Assembly (NCBI RefSeq): GCF_031143425.1
Contig: NW_027150009.1
Span: 1-64,000, forward strand
Origin: Pleurodeles waltl
Lineage: Eukaryota; Chordata; Amphibia; Caudata; Salamandridae
Length of the DNA stretch: 64,000 nucleotides
Direction: 5' to 3'
Shown here piece by piece: positions 37,477 to 46,934 of this stretch. How positions within the stretch are numbered: the stretch's first letter is position 1; every line of letters starts with the position of its first letter. The notes below the pieces were generated by a model that did no database searches, had not been told where the DNA came from, and saw nothing but the letters and a program-made list of their open reading frames with translations. The position numbers were made by a program, and so were the translations under genes.

Positions 37477-37507
37477 AAAAAACACCTCTGTTTTCCTTCA
37501 AAAATTT
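37477..37507. other. Roughly helically spaced A/T tracts, candidate intrinsic bend
   Basis: A6 (37477-37482), T4 (37491-37494) and A5T3 (37500-37507) are centred about 11-13 bp apart. Short A-tracts repeated near the helical pitch are a known cause of DNA curvature and are common in satellites. Bending here is inferred. Subtypes with TTAAAAAATTTGG or CAAACATTTGG change the third tract. Confidence 0.5.
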
Positions 37508-37518
37508 GGATGTGTCCA

Positions 37519-37606
37519 CGTTGCGCTTTGGGGCGTTTCCTGTCGCGGGCGCTAGGCCTACCCACACAAGTGAGGTATCATTTTTATCGGGAGACGTGGG
37601 GGAACG
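37519..37606. other. CpG cluster, nine CpG in 88 bp
   Basis: CpG dinucleotides start at 37519, 37524, 37534, 37544, 37546, 37550, 37588, 37595 and 37605. Only two others, TCCGAGCC and GGCGGCTG, occur in the rest of the monomer. This segment also holds most of the variable sites of the array, largely CpG to TpG or CpA changes. The cluster is directly visible. Methylation is inferred from the direction of variation. Confidence 0.85.
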
Positions 37607-37614
37607 CTGGGTGG
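37589..37614 (+). other. G-run segment (G3, G5, G3, G2)
   Basis: GGG, GGGGG, GGG and GG are separated by 6, 6 and 1 bases on the plus strand. Only a two-tetrad quadruplex, or one borrowing G from outside, is possible, because the fourth run is short. The segment overlaps the interval shared by four hybrid-monomer breakpoints. Confidence 0.5.
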
Positions 37615-37648
37615 AAGGAAATTTGTGGCTCCTCTCAGATTCCAGAAC

Positions 37649-37663
37649 TTTCTGCCACAGAAA
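37649..37663. other. Inverted repeat TTTCTG-CCA-CAGAAA
   Basis: Perfect 6-bp arms with a 3-base loop, present in most monomers. Subtypes reading GAACGTTCTG or GAACATTCTG lose only the outermost pair. Unit 148 has a changed loop (TCTGTCACAG). There is no poly-T immediately after the arms and no promoter nearby, so I do not call a terminator. Confidence 0.75.
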
Positions 37664-37711
37664 TGTGAGGAACATGTGTTTTTTTAGCCAAATTTTGAGG
37701 TTTGCAAAGGA

Positions 37712-37726
37712 TTCTGGGTAACAGAA
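37712..37726. other. Inverted repeat TTCTG-GGTAA-CAGAA
   Basis: Perfect 5-bp arms around a 5-base loop. In the common form an unpaired A interrupts extension (AGGATTCTG against CAGAACCT). A subtype with GGGTTCTG extends the arms. It shares the TTCTG/CAGAA core with the inverted repeat about 63 bp upstream. Confidence 0.7.
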
Positions 37727-40700
37727 CCTGGTCCGAGCCACACAAGTCACCCCATCTTGGATTCCCCTAGGTCTCTAGTTTTCAGAAATGCACAGGTTTG
37801 GTAGGTTTCCCTAGGTGGCGGCTGAGCTACAAGCCAAAATCTACAGGTAGGCACTTTGCAAAAAACACCTCTGTTTTCCTTCAAAAATTTGGATGTGTCC
37901 ACGTTGCGCTTTGGGGCGTTTCCTGTCACGGGCGCTAGGCCTACCCACACAAGTGAGGTATCATTTTTATCGGGAGACGTGGGGGAACGCTGGGTGGAAG
38001 GAAATTTGTGGGTCCTCTCAGATTCCAGAACGTTCTGCCACAGAAATGTGAGGAACATGTGTTTTGTTAGCCAAATTCTGAGGTTTGCAAAGGATTCTGG
38101 GTAACAGAACCTGGTCCGAGCCACACAAGTCACCCCATCTTGGATTCCCCTAGGTCTCTAGTTTTCAGAAATGCACAGGTTTGGTAGGTTTCCCTAGGTG
38201 GCGGCTGAGCTACAGGCCAAAATCTACAGGTAGGCACTTTGCAAAAAACACCTCTGTTTTCCTTCAAAAATTTGGATGTGTCCACGTTGGGCTTTGGGGA
38301 GTTTCCTGTCGCGGGCGCTAGGCCTACCCACACAAGTGAGGTATCAGTTTTATCGGGAGATGTGGGGGAACGCTGGGTGGAAGGAAATTTGTGGCTCCTC
38401 TCAGATTCCAGGACTTTCTGCCACAGAAATGTGAGGAACAAGTGTTTTTTTAGCCAAATTTTGAGGTTTGCAAAGGATTCTGGGTAACAGAACCTGGTCC
38501 GAGCCACACAAGTCACCCCATCTAGGATTCCCCTAGGTCTCTAGTTTTCAGAAATGCTCAGGTTTGGTAGGTTTCCCTAGGTGGCAGCTGAGCTACAAGC
38601 CAAAATCTACAGGTAGGCACTTTGCAAAAAACACCTCTGTTTTCCTTCAAAAATTTGGATATGTCCACGTTGAGCTTTGGGGCGTTTCTTGTCGCGGGCG
38701 CTAGTCCTACCCACACAAGTGAGGTATCATTTTTATCGGGAGACGTGGGGGAACGCTGGGTGGAAGGAAATTTGTGGCTCCTCTCAGATTCCAGAACTTT
38801 CTGCCACAGAAATGTGAGGAACATGTGTTTTTTTAGCCAAATTTTGAGGTTTGCAAAGGGTTCTGGGTAACAGAACCTGGTCCGAGCCACACAAGTCACC
38901 CCATCTTGGATTCCCCTAGGTCTCTAGTTTTCAGAAATGCACAGGTTTGGTAGGTTTCCCTAGGTGGCGGCTGAGCTACAAGCCAAAATCTACAGGTAGG
39001 CACTTTTCAAAAAACACCTCTGTTTTCCTTCAAACATTTGGATGTGTCCACGTTGCGCTTTGGGGCGTTTCCTGTCGCGGGCGCTAAGCCTACCCACACA
39101 AGTGTGGTATCATTTTTATCGGGAGACGTGGGGGAACGCTGGGTGGAAGGAAATTTGTGGCTCCTCTCAGATTCCAGAACGTTCTGCCACAGAAATGAGA
39201 GGAACATATGTTTTTTTAGCCAAATTCTGAGGTTTGCAAAGGATTCTGGGTAACAGAACCTGGTCCGAGCCACACAAGTCACCCCATCTTGGATTCCCCT
39301 AGGTCTCTAGTTTTCAGAAATGCACAGGTTTGGTAGGTTTCCCTAGGTGGCGGATGAGCTACAGGCCAAAATCTACAGGTAGGCACTTTGCAAAAAACAC
39401 CTCTGTTTTCCTTAAAAAATTTGGCTGTGTCCACGTTGCGCTTTGGGGCATTTCCTGTTGCGGGCGCTAGGCCTACCCACACAAGTGAGGTATCATTTTT
39501 ATCGGGAGACGTGGGGGAACACTGGGTGGAAGGAAATTTGTGGCTCCTCTCAGAATCCAGAACTTTCTGCCACAGAAATGTGAGGAACATGTGTTTTTTT
39601 AGCCAAATTTTGAGGTTTGCAAAGGATTCTGGGTAACAGAACCTGGTCCGAGCCACACAAGTCACCCCATCTTGGATTCCACTAGGTCTCTAGTTTTCAG
39701 AAATGCACAGGTTTGGTAGGTTTCCCTAGGTGGCGGCTGAGCTACAAGCCAAAATCTACAGGTAGGCACTTTGCAAAAAACACCTGTTTTCCTTCAAAAC
39801 TTTGGATGTGTCCACGTTGCGCTTTGGGGCGTTTCCTGTCGCGGGCGCTAAGCCTACCCACACAAGTGAGGTCTCAGTTTTATCGGGAGATGTGGGGGAA
39901 CGCTGGGTGGAAGGAAATTTGTGGCTCCTCTCAGATTCCAGAACTTTCTGCCACAGAAATGTGAGGAACAAGTTTTTTTTTAGCCAAATTTTGAGGTTTG
40001 CAAAGGATTCTGGGTAACAGAACCTGGTCCGAGCCACACAAGTCACCTCATCTTGGATTCCCCTAGGTCTCTAGTTTTTAGAAATGCACAGGTTTGGTAG
40101 GTTTCCCTAGGTGGCAGCTGAGCTACAAGCCAAAATCTACAGGTAGGCACTTTGCAAAAAACACCTCTGTTTTCCTTCAAAAATTTGGATATGTCCACGT
40201 TGCGCTTTGGGGCGTTTCCTGTCGCGGGCGCTAGGCCTACCCACACAAGTGAGGTATCATTTTTATCGGGAGACGTGGGGGAACGCTGGGTGGAAGGAAA
40301 TTTGTGGCTCCTCTCAGATTCCAGAACTTTCTGCCACAGAAATGTGAGGAACAAGTGTTTTTTTAGCCAAATTTTGAGGTTTGCAAAGGATTCTGGGTAA
40401 CAGAACCTGGTCCGAGCCACACAAGTCACCTCATCTTGGATTCCCCTAGGTCTCTAGTTTTTAGAAATGCACAGGTTTGGTAGGTTTCCCTAGGTGGCGG
40501 CTGAGCTACAAGCCAAAATCTACAGGTAGGCACTTTGCAAAAAACACCTCTGTTTTCCTTAAAAAATTTGGATGTGTCCACGTTGCGCTTTGGGGCGTTT
40601 CCTGTCGCGGGCGCTAAGCCTACCCACACAAGTGTGGTATCATTTTTATCGGGAGACGTGGGGGAACGCTGGGTGGAAGGAAATTTGTGGCTCCTCTCAG

Positions 40701-42723
40701 ATTCCAGAACGTTCTGCCACAGAAATGAGAGGAACATATGTTTTTTTAGCCAAATTCTGAGGTTTGCAAAGGATTCTGGGTAACAGAACCTGGTCCGAGC
40801 CACACAAGTCACCCCATCTTGGATTCCCCTAGGTCTCTAGTTTTCAGAAATGCACAGGTTTAGTAGGTTTCCCTAGGTGGCGGCTGAGCTACAGGCCAAA
40901 ATCTACAGGTAGGCACTTTGCAAAAAACACCTCTGTTTTCCTTCAAAAATTTGGCTGTGTCCACGTTGCGCTTTGGGGCATTTCCTGTCGCGGGCGCTTG
41001 GCCTACCCACACAAGTGAGGTATCATTTTTATCGGGAGACGTGGGGGAACGCTGGGTGGAAGGAAATTTGTGGCTCCTCTCAGATTCCAGAACTTTCTGC
41101 CACAGAAATTTGAGGAACATGTGTTTTTTTAGCCAAATTTTGAGGTTTGCAAAGGGTTCTGGGTAACAGAACCTGGTCCGAGCCACACAAGTCACCCCAT
41201 CTTGGATTCCCCTAGGTCTCTAGTTTTTAGAAATGCACAGGATTGGTAGGTTTCCCTAGGTGGCGGCTGGGCTACAAGCCAAAATCTACAGGTAGGCACT
41301 TTGCAAAAAACACCTCTGTTTTCCTTCAAAAATTTGGATGTGTCCACGTTGCGCTTTGGGGCGTTTCCTGTCGCGGGCGCTAGGCCTACCCACACAAGTG
41401 AGGTATCATTTTTATCGGGAGACGTGGGGGAACACTGGGTGGAAGGAAATTTGTGGCTCCTCTCAGATTCCAGAACTTTCTGCCACAGAAATGTGAGGAA
41501 CAAGTGTTTTTTTAGCCAAATTTTGAGGTTTGCAAAGGATTCTGGGTAACAGAACCTGGTCCGAGCCACACAAGTCACCTCATCTTGGATTCCCCTAGGT
41601 CTCTAGTTTTTAGAAATGCACAGGTTTGGTAGGTTTCCCTAGGTGGCAGCTGAGCTACAAGCCAAAATCTACAGGTGGGCACTTTGCAAAAAACACCTCT
41701 GTTTTCCTTCAAAAATTTGGATATGTCCACGTTGCGCTTTGGGGCGTTTCCTGTCGCGGGCGCTAGGCCTACCCACACAAGTGAGGTATCATTTTTATCG
41801 GGAGACGTGGGGGAACGCTGGGTGGAAGGAAATTTGTGGCTCCTCTCAGATTCCAGAACTTTCTGCCACAGAAATGTGAGGAACAAGTGTTTTTTTAGCC
41901 AAATTTTGAGGTTTGCAAAGGATTCTGGGTAACAGAACCTGGTCCGAGCCACACAAGTCATCCCATCTTGGATTCCCCTAGGTCTCTAGTTTTCAGAAAT
42001 GCACAGGTTTGGTAGGTTTCCCTAGGTGGCGGCTGAGCTACAAGCCAAAATCTACAGGTAGGCACTTTGCAAAAAACACCTCTGTTTTCCTTCAAAAATT
42101 TGGATGTGTCCACGTTGCGCTTTGGGGCGTTTCCTGTCGCGGGCGCTAGGCCTACCCACACAAGTGAGGTATCAGTTTTATCGGGAGATGTGGGGGAACG
42201 CTGGGTGGAAGCAAATTTGTGGCTCCTCTCAGATTCCAGAACTTTCTGCCACAGAAATGTGAGGAACATGTGTTTTTTAAGCCAAATTTTGAGGTTTGCA
42301 AAGGATTCTGGGTAACAGAACCTGGTCCGAGCCACACAAGTCACCCCATCTTGGATTCCCCTAGGTCTCTAGTTTTCAGAAATGCACAGGTTTGGTAGGT
42401 TTCCCTAGGTGGCGGCTGAGCTACAAGCCAAAATCTACAGGTAGGCACTTTGCATAAAACACCTCTGTTTTCCTTCAAAAATTTGGATGTGTCCACGTTG
42501 CGCTTTGGGGCGTTTCCTGTCGCGGGCGCTAGGCCTACCCACACAAGTGAGGTATCATTTTTATCGGGAGACGTGGGGGAACGCTGGGTGGAAGGAAATT
42601 TGTGGCTCCTCTCAGATTCCAGAACTTTCTGCCACAGAAATGTGAGGAACATGTGTTTTTTGAGCCAAATTTTGAGGTTTGCAAAGGATTCTGGGTAACA
42701 GAACCTGGTCCGAGCCACACAAG

Positions 42724-45019
42724 TCACCCCATCTTGGATTCCCCTAGGTCTCTAGTTTTCAGAAATGCACAGGTTTGGTAGGTTTCCCTAGGTGACGGCT
42801 GAGCTACAGTCCAAAATCTACAGGTAGGCACTTTGCAAAAAACACCTCTGTTTTCCTTCAAAAATTTGGATGTGTCCACGTTGCGCTTTGGGGCGTTTCC
42901 TGTCACGGGCGCTAGGCCTACCCACACAAGTGAGGTATCATTTTTATCGGGAGACGTGGGGGAACGCTGGGTGGAAGGAAATTTGTGGGTCCTCTCAGAT
43001 TCCAGAACGTTCTGCCACAGAAATGTGAGGAACATGTGTTTTGTTAGCCACATTCTGAGGTTTGCAAAGGATTCTGGGTAACAGAACCTGGTCCGAGCCA
43101 CACAAGTCACCCCATCTTGGATTCCCCTAGGTCTCTAGTTTTCAGAAATGCACAGGTTTGGTAGGTTTCCCTAGGTGGCGGCTGAGCTACAGGCCAAAAT
43201 CTACAGGTAGGCACTTTGCAAAAAACACCTCTGTTTTCCTTCAAAGATTTGGCTGTGTCCACGTTGTGCTTTGGGGCATTTCCTGTCGCGGGCGCTAGGC
43301 CTACCCACACAAGTGAGGTATCATTTTTATCGGGAGACGTGGGGGAACGCTGGGTGGAAGCAAATTCGTGGCTCCTCTCAGATTCCAGAACTTTCTGCCA
43401 CAGAAAAGTGAGGAACATGTGTTTTTTTAGCCAAATTTTGAGGTTTGCAATGGATTCTGGGTAACAGAACCTGGTCCGAGCCACACAAGTCACCCCATCG
43501 TGGATTCCCCTAGGTCTCTAGTTTTCAGAAATGCACAGGTTTGGTAGGTTTCCCTAGGTGGCGGCTGAGCTACAAGCCAAAATCTACAGGTAGGCACTTT
43601 GCAAAAAACCCCTCTGTTTTCCTTCAAAAATTTGGATGTGTCCACGTTGCGCTTTGGGGAGTTTCCTGTCGCGGCGCTAGGCCTACCCACACAAGTGAGG
43701 TATCAGTTTTATCGGGAGATGTGGGGGAACGCTGGGTGGAAGCAAATTTGTGGCTCCTCTCAGATTCCAGAACTTTCTGCCACAGAAATGTGAGGAACAT
43801 GTGTTTTTTTAGCCAAATTTTGAGGTTTGCAAAGGATTCTGGGTAACAGAACCTGGTCCGAGCCACACAAGTCACCCCATCGTGGATTCCCCTAGGTCTC
43901 TAGTTTTCAGAAATGCACAGATTTGGTAGGTTTCCCTAGGTGACGGCTGAGCTACAGTCCAAAATCTACAGGTAGGCACTTTGCAAAAAACACCTCTGTT
44001 TTCCTTCAAAAATTTGGATGTGTCCACGTTGCGCTTTGGGGCGTTTCCTGTCACGGGCGCTAGGCCTACCCACACAAGTGAGGTATCATTTTTATCGGGA
44101 GACGTGGGGGAACGCTGGGTGGAAGGAAATTTGTGGGTCCTCTCAGATTCCAGAACGTTCTGCCACAGAAATGTGAGGAACATGTGTTTTGTTAGCCACA
44201 TTCTGAGGTTTGCAAAGGATTCTGGGTAACAGAACCTGGTCCGAGCCACACAAGTCACCCCATCTTGGATTCCCCTAGGTCTCTAGTTTTCAGAAATGCA
44301 CAGGTTTGGTAGGTTTCCCTAGGTGGCGGCTGAGCTACAGGCCAAAATCTACAGGTAGGCACTTTGCAAAAAACACCTCTGTTTTCCTTCAAAGATTTGG
44401 CTGTGTCCACGTTGTGCTTTGGGGCATTTCCTGTCGCGGGCGCTAGGCCTACCCACACAAGTGAGGTATCATTTTTATCGGGAGACGTGGGGGAACGCTG
44501 GGTGGAAGCAAATTCGTGGCTCCTCTCAGATTCCAGAACTTTCTGCCACAGAAAAGTGAGGAACATGTGTTTTTTTAGCCAAATTTTGAGGTTTGCAATG
44601 GATTCTGGGTAACAGAACCTGGTCCGAGCCACACAAGTCACCCCATCGTGGATTCCCCTAGGTCTCTAGTTTTCAGAAATGCACAGGTTTGGTAGGTTTC
44701 CCTAGGTGGCGGCTGAGCTACAAGCCAAAATCTACAGGTAGGCACTTTGCAAAAAACCCCTCTGTTTTCCTTCAAAAATTTGGATGTGTCCACGTTGCGC
44801 TTTGGGGAGTTTCCTGTCGCGGCGCTAGGCCTACCCACACAAGTGAGGTATCAGTTTTATCGGGAGATGTGGGGGAACGCTGGGTGGAAGCAAATTTGTG
44901 GCTCCTCTCAGATTCCAGAACTTTCTGCCACAGAAATGTGAGGAACATGTGTTTTTTTAGCCAAATTTTGAGGTTTGCAAAGGATTCTGGGTAACAGAAC
45001 CTGGTCCGAGCCACACAAG
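42724..45019 (+). repeat. Three-monomer tandem duplication: units 112-114 and 115-117
   Basis: Both halves are 1148 bp and share GGTGACGGC, CTTCAAAGATTTGG, GTTGTGC, GAAAAGTGAGG, AAACCCCTCTG and a 1-bp deletion giving GTCGCGGCGCTAGG. By eye they differ at only two sites, both in the first ~55 bp of units 112 and 115 (CATCTTGG/CATCGTGG and CACAGG/CACAGA). That is where a duplication junction would bring in a different left neighbour. Confidence 0.9.
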
Positions 45020-46934
45020 TCACCCCATCTTGGATTCCCCTAGGTCTCTAGTTTTCAGAAATGCACAGGTTTGGTAGGTTTCCCTAGGTGGCGGCTGAGC
45101 TACAAGCCAAAATCTACAGGTAGGCACTTTGCAAAAAACACCTCTGTTTTCCTTCAAAAATGTGGATGTGTCCACGTTGCGCTTTGGGGCGTTTCCTGTC
45201 GCGGGCGCTAGGCCTACCCACACAAGTGAGGTATAATTTTTATCGGGAGACGTGGGGGAACGCTGGGTGGAAGGAAATTTGTGGCTCCTCTCAGATTCCA
45301 GAACTTTCTGCCACAGAAATGTGAGGAACATGTGTTTTTTTAGCCAAATTTTGAGGTTTGCAAAGGATTCTGGGTAACAGAACCTGGTCCGAGCCACACA
45401 AGTCACCCCATCTTGGATTGCCCTAGGTCTCTAGTTTTCAGAAATGCACAGGTTTGGTAGGTTTCCCTAAGTGGCGGCTGAGCTACAAGCCAAAATCTAC
45501 AGGTAGGCACTTTGCAAAAAACACCTCTGTTTTCCTTCAAAAATTTGGATGTGTCCACGTTGCGCTTTGGGGCGTTTCCTGTCACGGGCGCTAGGCCTAC
45601 CCACACAAGTGAGGTATCATTTTTATCGGGAGACGTGGGGGAACGCTGGGTGGAAGGAAATTCGTGGCTCCTCTCAGATTCCAGAACGTTCTGCCACAGA
45701 AATGTGAGGAACATGTGTGTTGTTAGCCAAATTTTGAGGTTTGCAAAGGATTCTGGGTAACAGAACCTGGTCCGAGCCACACAAGTCACCCCATCTTGGA
45801 TTCCCCTAGGTCTCTAGTTTTCAGAAATGCACAGGTTTGGTAGGTTTCCCTAGGTGGCGGCTGAGCTACAGGCCAAAATCTACAGGTAGGCACTTTGCAA
45901 AAAACACCTCTGTTTTCCTTCAAAAATTTGGCTGTGTCCACGTTGCGCTTTGGGGCATTTCCTGTCGCGGGCGCTAGGCCTACCCACACAAGTGAGGTAT
46001 CATTTTTATCGGGAGACGTGGGGGAACGCTGGGTGGAAGCAAATTCGTGGCTCCTCTCAGATTCCAGAACTTTCTGCCACAGAAAAGTGAGGAACATGTG
46101 TTTTTTTAGCCAAATTTTGAGGTTTGCAATGGATTCTGGGTAACAGAACCTGGTCCGAGCCACACAAGTCACCCCATCGTGGATTCCCCTAGGTCTCTAG
46201 TTTTCAGAAATGCACAGGTTTGGTAGGTTTCCCTAGGTGGCGGCTGAGCTACAAGCCAAAATCTACAGGTAGGCACTTTGCAAAAAACCCCTCTGTTTTC
46301 CTTCAAAAATTTGGATGTGTCCACGTTGCGCTTTGGGGCGTTTCCTGTCGCGGGCGCTAGGCCTACCCACACAAGTGAGGTATCAGTTTTATCGGGAGAT
46401 GTGGGGGAACGCTGGGTGGAAGGAAATTTGTGGCTCCTCTCAGATTCCAGGACTTTCTGCCACAGAAATGTGAGGAACAAGTGTTTTTTTAGCCAAATTT
46501 TGAGGTTTGCAAAGGATTCTGGGTAACAGAACCTGGTCCGAGCCACACAAGTCACCCCATCTAGGATTCCCCTAGGTCTCTAGTTTTCAGAAATGCACAG
46601 GTTTGGTAGGTTTCCCTAGGTGGCGGCTGAGCTACAGGCCAAAATCTACAGGTAGGCACTTTGCAAAAAACACCTCTGTTTTCCTTCAAAAATTTGGCTG
46701 TGTCCACGTTGCGCTTTGGGGCATTTCCTGTCGCGGGCGCTAGGCCTACCCATACAAGTGAGGTATCATTTTTATCGGGAGACGTGGGGGAACGCTGGGT
46801 GGAAGGAAATTTGTGGCTCCTCTCAGATTCCAGAACTTTCTGCCACAGAAATGTGAGGAACATGTGTATTTTTAGCCAAATTTTGAGGTTTGCAAAGGAT
46901 TCTGGGTAACAGAACCTGGTCCGAGCCACACAAG

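Larger units (their letters stand above)
37364..37746 (+). repeat. Reference monomer (unit 98), common form
   Basis: I chose this copy because it carries the majority base at nearly every variable site. Order of elements: TCACCCCATC start; CCTAGG at 37383 and 37427; A-tract region 37477-37507; nine-CpG cluster 37519-37606; an AGGCCT site at 37554; G-runs 37589-37614; inverted repeat TTTCTG/CAGAAA at 37649-37663; T7 tract from about 37679; inverted repeat TTCTG/CAGAA at 37712-37726; and the conserved GGTCCGAGCC segment at the end. A minus-strand open frame (GTG start at 37750) and a plus-strand frame (TTG start at 37473) cover it, but neither looks like a gene. Confidence 0.93.
37562..37747 (+). 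repeat. Internal 10-bp direct repeat CCACACAAGT
   Basis: CCACACAAGT occurs at 37562-37571 and again at 37738-37747, so copies along the array alternate at 176 and 207 bp. The flanks do not match, so I do not regard the monomer as an old dimer. Confidence 0.7.
36981..46934 (+). repeat. Higher-order unit, copy B: units 97-122 (26 monomers, 9954 bp)
   Basis: This is the tandem copy of units 68-96, changed by whole monomers: counterparts of 77-78 and of 82-86 are absent, and four monomers (114-117) are added, so 29-2-5+4=26. Unit 108 lacks the GTCGGGGG allele of unit 81. Private changes include TTGAGCTTT (unit 101), GGCGGATGAGC (103) and TTTAGTAGG (107). Confidence 0.86.

Noticed and set aside
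37649..37686. Rho-independent terminator (hairpin followed by a T-tract)
   Set aside because: The TTTCTG/CAGAAA stem is AT-rich and short, and the T7 tract starts about 15 bases after it. No transcription unit is visible.
37731..37741. Pol III B box, suggesting a tRNA-derived SINE origin
   Set aside because: GGTCCGAGCC resembles GGTTCGANTCC at about 8 of 11 positions, but I found no A box at suitable spacing upstream, no cloverleaf and no A-rich or target-site ends. The array is a satellite, not dispersed copies.
37364..37746. CENP-B box (TTCG-N4-A-N2-CGGG)
   Set aside because: Both CGGG sites of the monomer (GTCGCGGG and TTATCGGG) were checked. Neither has TTCG or the central A at the required distance, and I saw none on the other strand.
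37364..37746. Monomer as a diverged dimer of about 190 bp
   Set aside because: Only short words are repeated (CCACACAAGT at 176 bp, CAGAAATG at 125 bp, CCTAGG at 44 bp). Their spacings disagree and flanks do not align.
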